Assembly (NCBI GenBank): GCA_947561395.2
Contig: OX387187.1
Span: forward strand, 20,689,829-20,753,828
Direction: 5' to 3'
DNA from: Buxus sempervirens
Taxonomy: Eukaryota; Streptophyta; Magnoliopsida; Buxales; Buxaceae
Length of the DNA stretch: 64,000 nucleotides
The notes beneath the pieces are model-generated. The model worked only from the letters and a program-made list of their open reading frames with translations. It searched no databases and had not been told where the DNA came from. The first letter of the stretch is position 1. Every line of letters begins with the position of its first letter. Made by a program: the position numbers and the translations under genes. Shown one piece after another: positions 35,584 through 47,810 of this stretch.

Positions 35584-36536
35584 GGATGTGTGAGACATGG
35601 AAAAAATCAATCTAATGACTTCCTCTATCATCACACAGGATTATATAAAACAAAGAGTCGCCACCATTCAATTTAGGTGTGAATGGACACCAAAATATTA
35701 AATAAGCACAAAAGGCAAATTTTAGGGCAAAATATCCCTCCTAAAAAAAACAACCAGAGATGGGTAAGGGGATTAAGTTATGAACAAGGGAAGGTGTTAG
35801 GCACCCCTATTCATCCACACAAGGTGGTTGCCAGGTATTGTTCATGTTTAAAATAAAGGAAAAAGCTTGCTATAAAAATCACATAAAATTACAAAAAAAG
35901 GCAAAAATATATGATTTTTTCATATGAATAGTCTGATTGATCCAGAACTTTCAAATATGATCATACCATTCCTAGGGTTTCATGATTAAAATAAAATTGA
36001 GACAAAATCAAATAAAATCAATTTAAAGTGAAAAATCCAAAAATCTGGCTTCAAGCTAAATTCTAGAAATCTAGAAAAATATGATTTTTATAAAATATTT
36101 CAAAATTGAACTTGAATAGTCCAGGACATAGATAAAGCCCAAATTTCACGTTAAATCTGAAAATCAAAACCAAAAATACCCACATTGATGAAAAACATCA
36201 AAAGGGGAGAACTTAGACCGTAGGGTCTTCTCTCAATAATGAAAAACAATTTAGAAACCATATCATGAAACCCTAGGATTTATTTTCAGGCTTCTGGATC
36301 TAGATCTACCATATTGATCATGATAAATCCAAGATCATAGCCTAAAATCACAAAAATCACGAAAACAGTGCTGTAGGTGCAAAAGTGGCAAAAATCCAAA
36401 TTTTAGCAAAAAGTGGGGATCTCATGCTATAAACATCATAGATTCATGTTATTCATTTAGGTATATCATAAAAAGCATTAAAACATGATCAGGATATTTA
36501 AAACAGCCACATCTCACAGATTTGAGCACATGGGGG

Positions 36537-39326
36537 TGTAGACACCCCAAAATTGCACGATTTTTGAAAAATCTTGAAGGAGAGAAATATTTTATTGGAA
36601 TTTCCAATTCTTTGCATTGGGTTTGAGATACTTAACCCATTTGAATCCAAAACGGAAAAGGAAAATGCCCGAATTCAATCTTTTGTGCAAAGTCAAACTT
36701 TTTCCGGTTGAATTTTGTTGACTTTTGACCCCAGAAAATGAAATATTTTTTAAAGCCAGATTTCAAGATAATTTTTCCCGGTAATCAGGTTTTTAGCCAT
36801 GTTATTGCATAAAAGAATTTTTTGAGATTTTAAATCTTGGCGAATACCTTGGTTTTAACATATTGAACCTTTTTTCCAGACCTGAAAAATCGGAATTTTG
36901 CCTAGAACTGGAAAGTTGACTTTTTATTCACTTGGAATTTGGGTCTGGAACTATTTTTAATGGATTCAAATGGGGGGGGGGGGGGTGTTTGCTTATTTAC
37001 ATTTAATATCTTAAGTAAATGGAGATTAAAAAATACGAGGACATTTACTTAAACGATATTACATGTAAATAAGTATTGCCTGTGTTAAAATTCCAAAAAA
37101 AGGCTTTTTTCCTTGTATCCGGCAACTCAGGCCGGATACAAGTGTCCTTCTTTGTATCCGGTGGAAAATGCCGGATACAAGTGGACCTCAGTGTATCCGG
37201 TATCATAGACCGGATACATTAAGGTACTTGTGTATCCGGCCTGACATGCCGGATACGCTAGTTTTGCTCAAAATTAGGGTTTTCCGAGAGCTTTTCACTT
37301 TTACCATCATATCCCTCATTAAATAAGGGGAAATCTCGGAATAGCCTTAGGGTTAAGGTTGGTGGGCTATAGACATTATGTTGTGTCTACCATTCTCACC
37401 AACCCTAACCCTAGCCTTTGCCTATAAATAGGAGACTCCTCCTTAAATAAAAGGCACTCAACTCTTGTTTTGAATTCTCGCAAAGAAGAACTCCAAGAGA
37501 AGAAGAAAACCGCTGCGGAATCGCCTCCAGAACTCAGGTAAGCCTCAACTTTTCTTTTTATTTTCTGTCTTTACATTCCTAGATCTAGATCTCTTCTTCT
37601 ACCTTTCTGTAGTGTAAAGCCTTGTTTGTATGTGTGGAAATCCTTCCCCGGCTCAAAGTATCTCAAGACTCCCCTAGCCGTAAAACGTGAAGGCGGATCT
37701 AGGAGAAACGAGACTGGGGATTGATTCTAGTGCTAGAACCCATGTAGCATAAGGCCTTTTTGATTGATTGTAAACCGTTCCATATTCAAAGTACTCTTGA
37801 TTATCTTGAAGAACCGTGTTTAACGGGGAGAGAGAACAGAGGGAAACGATAATGGAACGGAACTCTAGGCTGTCTTAGAACCCTATTTGGATGAATATGT
37901 ATGCATGCTATTGATCTTGTTTGGTTTTTTTATACTTGCACATACATATCACTATTTTGGCGGGATAGGCTCATATTTGGGGTTTATTGCATTTATTGTG
38001 ATAAATCTCAACTAAATGGCCTCAATCAATTCTGGAATGCCTTTTGGATGATTTTTAAAGTATTTGTGTTCATCTTGCACGAATCACATATTGGTATCAA
38101 TTTTCGGATTTGGTTTTTTCTTCAAGAATGGCTTAGCTTGACAGCACCTGTACCCCTACTTCGGACGCCCATAACTTCATCATCCGGATGAATTTTGGGG
38201 CGATTCCAGAACCATGGGAAAGGTGAGGCTATCTAGTTTATGTCCACCAAATTTCACAAATTTCTATCTAGCGGATTTTTGACACCTCTCTGTCGAAGTT
38301 GAGTGGACAGTTCAGGTTCAAATACAGAACTTGTCACTTCGACGGAGCGCCATGTGTTCGATTTAAGTCCGATTCGAATGATTTTTGTTTCTATGTACTC
38401 CTTTATGAGTCTATTTTCAAATCCAGTTGGTTTCATAATTTTTGGATTCCATTTGAATTATTGGTAGCCGATTTACTCAGAACTGTTCATTTGTACTTTT
38501 CTGGGTAAATCTGTGATCTTCGGGGCCTGTTCGGGAGACCACCCAAGGCACATCCGAAGGGATTTTTGTATGAGGATAGTTTCTGTTGAAATATGGCCAT
38601 ACAGACTTCAATCACACCAAATTTCGTGGACTTTTATGAAGAGGATTTTTCTAGACAATTTTCCAAAGTTGTCCACTTACCACTTTTAAAAATCCCCAGC
38701 AGCAACTTCAAAGGAGCATAACTCCTAGGATTTTTATCGGAATGGATTGAAATTTTGCATGAGACTCTTATTTTCCCTAATCTTTCAAATGAATTTGGTT
38801 TGGTTCAATTTAAAATGGTATTTGAATGATTTCAAGGCAAATAGCATACTTTTTACTGAATTTTCCGGTTTTGATTCAACTTGGTTTTTTAGCAACTTGT
38901 GATTTGATTTCCATCTTTTGAGATATTCCAGAAATGATATCGACATAAGAGAGGATCTAAAATCCATTTAGATCTTCATGTGAAAATATCATACATTAGT
39001 CCTTTTTCAAGGTTTTCTATGATTTTAGCAAGCTTTCTATTTTTTGCATGAACATACACTTGGCAACCACTTCGTGTGGATGAATGGGGGTGCCTAACAC
39101 CTTCCCCCGTTTATAATCTAATCCCCTTACCCATCTCTGGAGTTGATTTTCAAGTAGGGTTATTTTTATCCTAGAATGTTTCTTTTGGCTATTTTTGCTT
39201 ATTTTTTATCCTTTGGTGTCCATTCTCACCCCAAAATCATGAATGGTGGCGACTCTCCCATTTTATTTCGAGCCCCGTGTGTTGACGGAGGGATGATCAT
39301 TCCGGTGATTTGTCCCATGTCTCACA
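36537..39326 (+). mobile_element. Solo LTR F (longer Tat-type LTR), inserted in E
   Basis: It starts TGTAGACACCCC and ends CCATGTCTCACA, with GGGGG on both sides (36532-36536, 39327-39331). Length is 2790 bp, so it is a longer subfamily of the C/D/E type. Parts: a run of 14 G at about 36972-36985, the best preserved 39-bp palindrome array (37114-37257), TATAAATA at 37423-37430, CAG|GTAAGC at 37535-37541, and near the end CCTAACACCTTCCCC and GGTGGCGACTC. Because the target is all G, the ends could shift by a base. Confidence 0.88.
37114..37257. repeat. 39-bp palindrome array in LTR F (four units)
   Basis: 27-nt units start at 37114, 37153, 37192 and 37231, exactly 39 bp apart. The first has perfect 10-bp arms, TGTATCCGGC/GCCGGATACA, around a 7-nt loop. 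Loops and spacers vary between units while the arms are kept. The array lies about 170 bp upstream of the TATA box. Confidence 0.9.
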
Positions 39327-40205
39327 GGGGGTCTACCCTACGGATCCACCTGTTCCCCTTTCCCCTAGTTCTCTCTTCACGTTTTACGGTTAGAGAGACT
39401 CTTGAGGTACTCAGAGATAGGTTTGGGTATACAAACACAATCACAGGCCTTATTCTATGAAAAGAAGAAAAAAACAGATATGGGATTCTATTCTAGGGAT
39501 CCACCTGTTCCCTTTTCCCCTAGTTCTCTCTTCACGTTTTACGGCTAGAGAGACTCTTGAGGTACTTAGAGACAAGTTTAGGAATACCAAAACAGATATG
39601 GCCTTATTCTATAGCAATAGAGATGATCCTATTACTTCTAGAATTGAAGACAGAAAATAAAAAGGGATAGGGGACTTACCTGGATTGAGCAGGCAGGCAG
39701 CAGGAGTTCTTTCTCTTCTCTTGGAGCTTCTTAGAATTCCTTAGACTCAATTTTTCGTGGCGCTTAGCTAGAGGAGAGAGCCTCTATTTATAGACACACC
39801 CAGGGGCAAGGCTGGTCCAGAAGGATATGGCCTGGTCTTTAAGATAGAGTGAAATACAGAGATAATGCCCATCCATAGCCAACCAAGGTGACTTCAGCGA
39901 ATAAAATACTTAATTCGCTCATTTAAAGATATATTGGACTAAAGATAAAGCTCGGAAATCGAGAGAAGGACAAAACTCGCACGTGTCTTTAGTGGCCGTA
40001 AATGCACTACGGTCCAACGGTGACCGTATATTCTTCACGGGCGTGCCTGACCGTAGAGAGATCTCGGGCGCGACCGACCCGTGAATAGAATACGGGCAAA
40101 GCCTGTTTATTCAATTTTTATGCATTTTTGATCTGTTTTAAGCTCTAATTACATGTTTTTATTATTTTCTCATCTTGTAGTGCAATTTGGGGTGTCTACA
40201 GGATG

Positions 40206-43200
40206 GTCTTTTTCGTACTAGCTAATTCATAAGCCCTTGGAAGCTTGAGTAATTCCAAGACACCCTGTGATATGTCTAAAAGCTTTTATTTTAGGCATTT
40301 CATATCTTATGGGACATGTTGGAAGCCCTAAAATATTCCAACAAGAAAAAAAATAAATAAAAAGAAATAAATTCCAAACTCATGTTCACCTAACCTGCAT
40401 ACATGCATTCATAAGTGTGTGAATAAGATGTAAATTGGTGCTGACATATTTCTTTATTTTTCTTTTTCCAGGTACCAAGATACTTGCAACCATTGCTCTT
40501 ATGACCAGATCAAAAGCCCGCATAATGAATCCCACTGAGAATCAAGCCATTGTTTCGGCTCAAGACTTTACTCAACTGCAAGAGCAAGTGGTAGGGATCG
40601 CCCCAAATGCTGGAAAACTTACTGGTAGCTCAGGCCCAACAAGCCCAAGCCCAGAATCAAGTGTTCACTTCCCACCAAGCACCTCCACCTCAAACCAACA
40701 TTCCACCTCCAGCCCAACCTATCTATGAACCCATTTCTGAACCTATCCCAGAACCTATATTGATCAGGGAGGATAGTGTTGAATTTGAGAAAGAGCAAGA
40801 AAAAGAAGGAATGAGGGACGAGATGGAAAGGTAGTTCTTGCACAGGCTGGAGATGATCCAGGAGGAATTTAGGGAAGTAAAATGGGTGAATAATTTTGGA
40901 GGCACCAATTTCGAAGACTTGTGCCTATACTCGGATGTTTGCCTACCAGCCAAGTTTAAGTGCCCAAACTTTGACAAGTATGATGGTACTGGTTGCCCCA
41001 TGAGTCATCTAAAGCTCTATTGTGGGGCCCTATGCCAATTCGGTCGAGATGATGGCATACTGATCCAGCTATTCCAGAGGAGTTTGACGGGAGCTACTCT
41101 AAGGTGGTTTGCCACAGTTGACCATGGGAAGATTAGAAGATGGAAGGATTTGGCCGATGCCTTCTTGTCCCAATACAAGTTTAACTCAGAAATTGTGCCA
41201 GATAGGTATGATGTAATGAGGATAAGCAATGGAAGGGATGAATCTGTAAGGCAATACGCCAAGAGGTGGAGAGAGACTGCCTTTCAAGTTAGGCGACCTA
41301 TGTTGGAGCCGGAAATGATATCAACTTTCATTGGCACACTAGGGCAGCCCTTCTACAACCATCTGGTGGGTTAGACTACCACCAAATTTGCGGCCCTAGT
41401 GCAAGTGGCTTACTGGATTGAGGACGGGGTCAGATCAGGAAAATATAATCAATTACTCTGCTATGGACAGTCAGTCAGATTCTTCCACCTCTTTTGCACA
41501 GAAGAAGGGGAATGGAGTTAAAAAGAATGGAGGGAGAAAAGAAGGAGAAGTAAACCTGGTACAAACTCCTCCTCCCAGGAAACCTCTCCACATCAATGTT
41601 CCCGCTCCTACACCCTTGCTGGTCCAGCAGCCACAAACCAACCATCAAATTCCACTCAACATCAACTTCTCTCCATCTGTGCCAGCAAATCAAAAGAGGG
41701 TTTTTACCAAAGAAGAGAGAGATGCCTGGATGGCTACGAGAAGGAATATGGTTTTCACTCCTATTCCCATGTCTCTTTCCCAACTATTGCCAACCTTGTT
41801 GAAGGCAGGATATGTAACCCTAAAGGAGCCAAACCCAAATGCCCCTGAGGGGAGGAATTTCGATCCCTCGGTCAATTGTGATTTCCACATGGGTGCACCA
41901 GGACATCCTATTGACAATTTCTAGCCTCTAAAGCATGCCATTTAGGACCTGTTGGATCAAAAAACTTTGTCATTCAATCAACACATCTGCTCTTACCCCT
42001 TCTGGAAATGACATTGGGCAAAATCCCCTGCTTTATCACAACGGGGCAAGCTTGTCCAATTTAGTTGTAGCTATCTCTTCCATTCAAAGGACTTTTGACC
42101 CCTCTCAGTTGATTGCTCTTATAGGGACTTCGGTTAAAGTTCATTTCTACCAAGGAAAAAGGGAAGATGAAATCAATGTCATTTCCAAAAGGAATGATTT
42201 TGCTGTTGAGGATATTAGCTCCTCCTTGGACCGGGTCTCCTCTCTCATGACTCAAATAAATATTGCAAGGCCTCCTTTGATTATAAACTGCAATTCACCC
42301 ATTGTTTCTCCACCCATTCCATCAAAGTCACCATTGGTCATCAACTATGACCCCACCACAGCTTCAATCACCTCTTTCTCTCCATTAGCTGCAAAATCAT
42401 CTTAGCTAAAAGATCCAAAGCAACTTCAGCCTTTGGTCATAGATGTTCCTGCTACCCATACTATTTCGAAATCAACCCCTGCAACAAAGGCCCATCTTCC
42501 TCCTCTAGTAATCAATGTTCCTAAGCCTTCTTACTCAGAATCAGCTGTACCATGGAACTACAGCGAGAACGTCACAACCACAATTCCAAGGGTTAAGAAA
42601 TAGAATTAGGAGGAGGTGAACCTCATGATGAGGTCAGGAAGGTGTGTAGGAGAGGAAGGAAAGGGAAAAGAACAGGAAGTGGAGAAGGAGAAAAAAGGAG
42701 AAGAAAAGAAAATTTTAAAGGGTAAAGCAAAAATAGGGGAGGACACCCCTCAGGTTGCAGAAAATGAGGCGGCAGACCTCATTAGAATAATAAAAAAATG
42801 TGAATTCAATATTGTCGATCAGTTAAATAAGGTCCTTGCCCAGATTTCAATACTGGGACTTTAGCTGAATTCTTAAAAGCATAGGGATTCATTATGAAGG
42901 GTGCTTCAGAGTGCACATGTGCCCAAAGCTATTGATCCAGACCAGCTAGGCAGAATGGTTGGCCAAATCTTATATCACAACATGATAAGTTTTTCAGAAA
43001 GTGAGATAAGCCCAGGTGGGTGTTACCATGTTGATCCTTTGCACATCACTGTGCTTTGTAAGGGCAGTATGGTAGCACGAGTTTTAGTTGACAATGGGTC
43101 GGCTTTAAATGTCTGCCCATTAATCACTTTTATCAAGTTTGGTCTGGATCAATCCAAAATCAAGTAGAATGGGAGGATTGTGAGGGCTTTTGATAGTTCT

Positions 43201-45020
43201 AAGACACACTCCCTAGGGGAGATTGAACTGTCGGTCACTATTGGGCCCAGTATCTTTAATATCATATTTGAATTGTTGGACACCCCAGCAGCTTTCAATC
43301 TGCTCCTAGGAAGGCCGTGGATACACTCGGCTAGGGCAATACCATCCACTTTTCACCAAAGGGTGAAGTATATAAGAGGACAAATGGTGATAACTATCCT
43401 AGCTGAGAATTTGATACCTCCAATAGTGTCACCTGATGTACCTTTTATTAATGTCGAATTAACTGTCGACAAAATTGCATTCCATTCTTTCCAATTCGAG
43501 ACTGTCAATTTCATACCTGGGGGGTGTCAAGATAAGGAGGGGGAAAATGACTAGTGCTGAGAAAATGGTGGAGAAAGTACTGAGAAAATACAATTTCCAT
43601 CCAGGGAAGGGTCTGGGGGTCAACCTGCAAGGAAGGTTGGAACCAATAAAGGTTAAGAAGCTTACCCCTAAAGCAGGATTGGGGTCCAAACCAAGAGGTT
43701 GGAGAAGACAGAAGCAGAATAAAGAAGGGAATACAGAGCAGGAAAGTGAAGGAAAATTCCCTCATTTAAGGGAAACTTTTTCAAAATCTTCTTGCACGAT
43801 CCAGTTGTCTCCTCCCATGGATCAGTCCACACCTCCATATCTTAACACTAACCCTTTCAAGAAGCCATACACCCCAACCTTGCAACCTTACATCCCACCT
43901 TCATCATCTGAGACAATGGGTGAGCCTGGGCCACAGCTAGGACAGCAGTGGGATTTTTCTGAAGATGTTGGGGCTTTCTTTGCCATGACTAAAAGCGAAA
44001 GAGCAGAAGAAGTTGATAAAGATGAGGTACCTTTCATTGATTATGCTGCTATGGAAATTCCAGATGAGGTCATATCTGGATTGAGCCATACAGCAGAAAA
44101 TGGCGGTATAATTTATCCGGTGATGATGGCATTAGATTCTGAACTTGAGGAGCAAGCTTGCACTATTTCTCCTGCTCTAGAAAAATTTATTTTGAACAAT
44201 TGGGAAGAAACTCCCCTTACCTTTGAAGCTGCGTTTGATTGGCAAACAGACGCGACCTCCAAAAAAAACTCCATTAGTGGAATGCCCTTTTCCTGAAGGT
44301 TTCCATGAGCCTTCATCTTCAGGAAAAGCTTTTTTTTGAAGGCTTTCAAAAAATAAAAAAAGATTTTTCCATTTTTTCTAGAAAATTTAAGTTTTTCAAA
44401 AAGGTCCAAACCACTTATGAACCATATAAGCAAACAGAATTAGATCAGGTTAAATATGACTTCGACCTTGAGCTCGACTTTGACCTAATGGGGATCCAAG
44501 AAGAGACCGAGGTTGAAGAAGACGACCCTCTAAAAGAAATTTCATATCAACTGGAGCGTCATGAAAAGGGTGTTCAACCTAATATTGAAAAGACCATCTC
44601 AATAAATCTAGGGACCAAAGATGACCCAAAAATAGTGAAGATTGGAGCAAGCCTATCTGATGTGCAGCATGATGAAATGTCACGATTCTTGGCAGATTAT
44701 AAGGATGTGTTTGCATGGTCGTATCAGGATATGCCAGGATTGGATACTGACATGGTTATGCACAGGCTACCAATTCTGCCAGAGGTTAAGTCGGTTAAGT
44801 AAAAGTTGAGAAGATTGACACCTGAATGGACATTGAAGGTCAAAGATGAAGTGGTCAAGCAATTCCAAGCAGGATTTTTGGCAGTCTCCACGTACCCCGA
44901 GTGGCTCGCAAATATTGTGCCAGTACCAAAGAAAGATGGGAAAGTCAGGATGTGTGTAGATTATAGATTTCTAAACAAGGCAAGCCCAAAAGATGATTTT
45001 CAGCTTCCACACATTGATAT
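40206..45020 (+). mobile_element. Element C: end of leader, gag, protease and start of RT (broken)
   Basis: After 40206-40470 of leader comes the gag region (about 40504-41924), with the Tat-type block FDKYDGTGCP near 40975 and a Cys/His remnant near 41880. An aspartic protease core, LVDNGSALN, is at about 43085-43112, a G-patch-like stretch (FHPGKGLG) at about 43595, and the start of reverse transcriptase (PVPKKDGKVRMCVDYR) at about 44921-44968. RT is cut at 45020 by element B; the rest of pol is beyond the window. The copy is a fossil with roughly five to ten breaks. Confidence 0.85.
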
Positions 45021-47201
45021 TGTCAGTACCCTATTTTTGCAACATAAAATTGCCCAAGAAGCATATCTTAAACCAGCATATATGTGGGCACGTAAATCGA
45101 GGTTTTTATAGTGGACCCATCTTTTTGAAATAACAGGTTCATAATAAAGAGAATTCCGAGCCGATTCCAATGCACCAAACTGTGCTCAAATCGGATCTCA
45201 AACGACTAAGTTATGGATAAAAGAAGTAAAGGGTAGTTTGGGGATTTCTGATGAAACCATAATTGGGTGCCACATGGCAGCCACATGTACGCCATGGTGG
45301 CTGCCATGTAACCAATGATAAATTAAAAAATTTGGGGTTCTTTTAGTAAATAAGTAAGTTTCCTAATGGGGTTTGTTATGCAAATAAATAAAAAATTTAA
45401 TAACAAAGTTAATAAAAGTTTTGAGATTAAAAGAAAATAAAAAAAAATATAAACAAAGATAAATGAGTTGGACGAATTGGTCCAACTCATATTCTATTGA
45501 GATATTGAGACTAAGCTTAAAAAAAAATATAAGCCTAAAAAATATGGGACAAAATAGACTTTGACCAAACCTAAATGAATGATGGTGTTTAAGAAAGGAG
45601 TTAGGAGTTTAGGTGTTTAAGAGAAGAAGAGGAGAAGTTAAGGAAAGGAGAGATTTAAGAGAGGAAGAGGAGGAGTTAGGAGTTTAGGTGTTTAAGAGGA
45701 GAAGTTAAGGAAATGAGAGGTTTAAGAGAGGAAGAGGAGGAGTTAGGAGTTTAGGTGTTTAAGAGGAGAAGTTAAGAAGTTGAAGGGGTGGGAATTCTCT
45801 ATAAAAAGGCTTGAAGTTGGGAGCAAAGAAAAGGAGAGAGGATCAAAAGAAGAGAGTTCTTAAGAAAAAGCAAAGAGGGAAGTGAGAAAAAGAGGTAGAA
45901 GGAGGTTGTGCAAGAGAAAGGAGGGAACATCTGGAGTTGAGCACATCAGTTTCTGGGAAATCGACTCCATACCAGGTTTTTTCATTATTTTGTTTATTGA
46001 TTCTTTAATCAAATATTTTTTTATGTTGTTAGATTGTCAAATGAAAATAATACAAAGCATGTCACTGTTATGGCCGAATATGAATTTTTCAGTGTTGTTA
46101 AATTGACAAATGAAAGTATACAAAGCATGTATCTTATCTGGCCGAATCTGTTGAATGAATGGATATGTGGGTTGAATTTTGAGCATTTGATAAACTAGGG
46201 TGCCTAATTTGTTATTCTGGAAAGTCAAAGGATTTAAAAAGAACTTATTTTATTTCATGTTTTAGTTCTTCTTTAAAACCTTTTTAATAACTCTAGCTTT
46301 CATTTTTTATTTCTTTTATTTCTTTCATGTTATTTCTTTAATTTTCTTTTCTTAATTTCCTTTTAGATAATATGCTTAACTAACATGCTTAAATTTCTTA
46401 ATTTCTTAATTATTTTTATACAATATGCTTAATTAACATACTTAATTATAATAATCAGATTTTTATTCTTTTCTTACTTTTTTAGATAATATACTAAACT
46501 AACATATTTATTTATTTTTCTTAATTATTTTTTAGATCATATGCTTAAAATTTGTCTCTTTTATAACACCTCTCCTTGCCTCCAAATCCTTGGAAATAAG
46601 AGAAAAAAAAAGGAAAAAAAAGTGTAATTTTCAATTACCAAATATGATTGAGTTTTTTTTAACCCATGTTTTGTGTAAATAAATTATCATAAGAAAAGAA
46701 AAGAAAAAACATAAGAAAAAAAAGATTAAATGATGTGGCTAGGTTAAATAAAAAATAATAATAAATAACTAAATAAAATATTTTTTTTTGATATAACCGA
46801 GTACATTGCCACATGTTGAAATATTTGATTTAGATTTCTTTATTTTGGATTTTTTATATATGTATTATATTTTGTATAGGATGTAGCATAGCAATCTCCA
46901 TTTCTCCAATGTTTGTACACATGTGATCATAAAAAAATAAATAAAAATATATAAAAGATAAAAGATAAAAAAATTATATAATAGTAAATCAGCCCAAATA
47001 TTATCCAACTAATTTAAGGGAACCCACTTCGGTGGGGCAACCTAGGGTGTTCAAGGACTTCCCTGGGTTGTAATCAAGTCACTTATTCGGAATCACTGGT
47101 GCAGACCGAAAATCAACAAGGTATCTGCCTGCACCATTTCAGGTAGTGGCGACTTTATAATACATGTAACACGCTTTTTCAGCTCGCCCGAGGTGTGCAC
47201 A
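45021..47201 (+). mobile_element. 5' LTR of element B
   Basis: It starts TGTCAGTACCCT at 45021 and ends GGTGTGCACA at 47201 (about 2.18 kb). It matches the partial 3' LTR at 62758-64000 with only some twenty differences and one 11-bp indel by eye. It contains a TATA box (CTATAAAAAG, about 45799-45808) and a minisatellite at 45590-45780. The left target site is GATAT (45016-45020); its partner lies outside the window. The 74-codon open frame at 45882-46106 is part of the LTR, not a gene. Confidence 0.9.
45590..45780 (+). repeat. Minisatellite in B's LTR
   Basis: About three units of roughly 60 bp share GAGTTAGGAGTTTAGGTGTT and TTAAGAGGAGAAGTTAAGG. The same array is present in the 3' LTR (about 63322-63510). 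It is purine-rich and lies just upstream of the TATA box. Confidence 0.8.
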
Positions 47202-47204
47202 GCT

Positions 47205-47223
47205 TGGTGACTCCACTGGGGAT
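47205..47223 (+). promoter_or_regulatory. Primer-binding site of element B
   Basis: TGGTGACTCCACTGGGGAT follows the LTR end (GTGCACA) after 3 bp. It is nearly the same as C's site, placing B in the same Tat-type group. Confidence 0.8.
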
Positions 47224-47810
47224 CAAACCCAGAATCTCTGGTTTGATCGAACCCGAAATCGCTGGATTATAATGGGCTTATTCTTTGCACATGTGTACAC
47301 ACTTGCACATGCACGCACACTCTTTTGTACATATGCACACACTTGCACAAATTGGATAAGGAAGATTTGCCGTCTTACTTAGTAAGTGTTGAATATACGC
47401 AAAAACATATTTTGGGGAGTTCTGTCATAAAGGACGAGATAATTTCCTAAGGAAATTGAGTTTTAAGCGGGACCACTGTGACCCCTCGAATTACCTAGGA
47501 ACTCTCCTGGAAGATCGTTTTGTGTGCTAATTCATCACTTTACTATATGAGGCAGTGAAAATTCCTTCCCATGCACACATGTGCACTTACGCACACTGTG
47601 GTTTGTTTACATGCTTTGATATAAATTGTGTGGGGTGACACACGCTAGGGAGCGCGCGTGGGTGATCCAATTGAATGATTACCAAAACCCAGATCTCTCT
47701 AGCAGCCACCTTTCTTTATCGTATAAACAAATTGTGGGATGGTATTAGCCTCATGCGCCCGTGGCTTGTTGGGGAAAGCGAGGTAAAACATCCCCCTAGG
47801 TTTCTGGATT

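Larger units (their letters stand above)
35589..40200 (-). mobile_element. Solo LTR E (minus strand), inserted in C's leader and split by F
   Basis: On the plus strand it runs from TGTGAGACATGG to GGGGTGTCTACA, which is the C/D-type LTR inverted. GGATG flanks it on both sides (35584-35588, 40201-40205). Without F and F's target copy it is about 1.82 kb. A minus-strand TATA box is at 39785-39792 and a GGTAAGT donor-like site at 39674-39680. The palindrome array of D type is at about 39980-40105. Confidence 0.9.

Noticed and set aside
45882-46106. 74-codon open frame, repeated identically at 63608-63832, as a possible gene
   Set aside because: Both copies sit at the same place in the two LTRs of element B just after the TATA box; identity reflects LTR similarity, and the sequence is purine-rich repeat followed by AT-rich DNA with no family signature.
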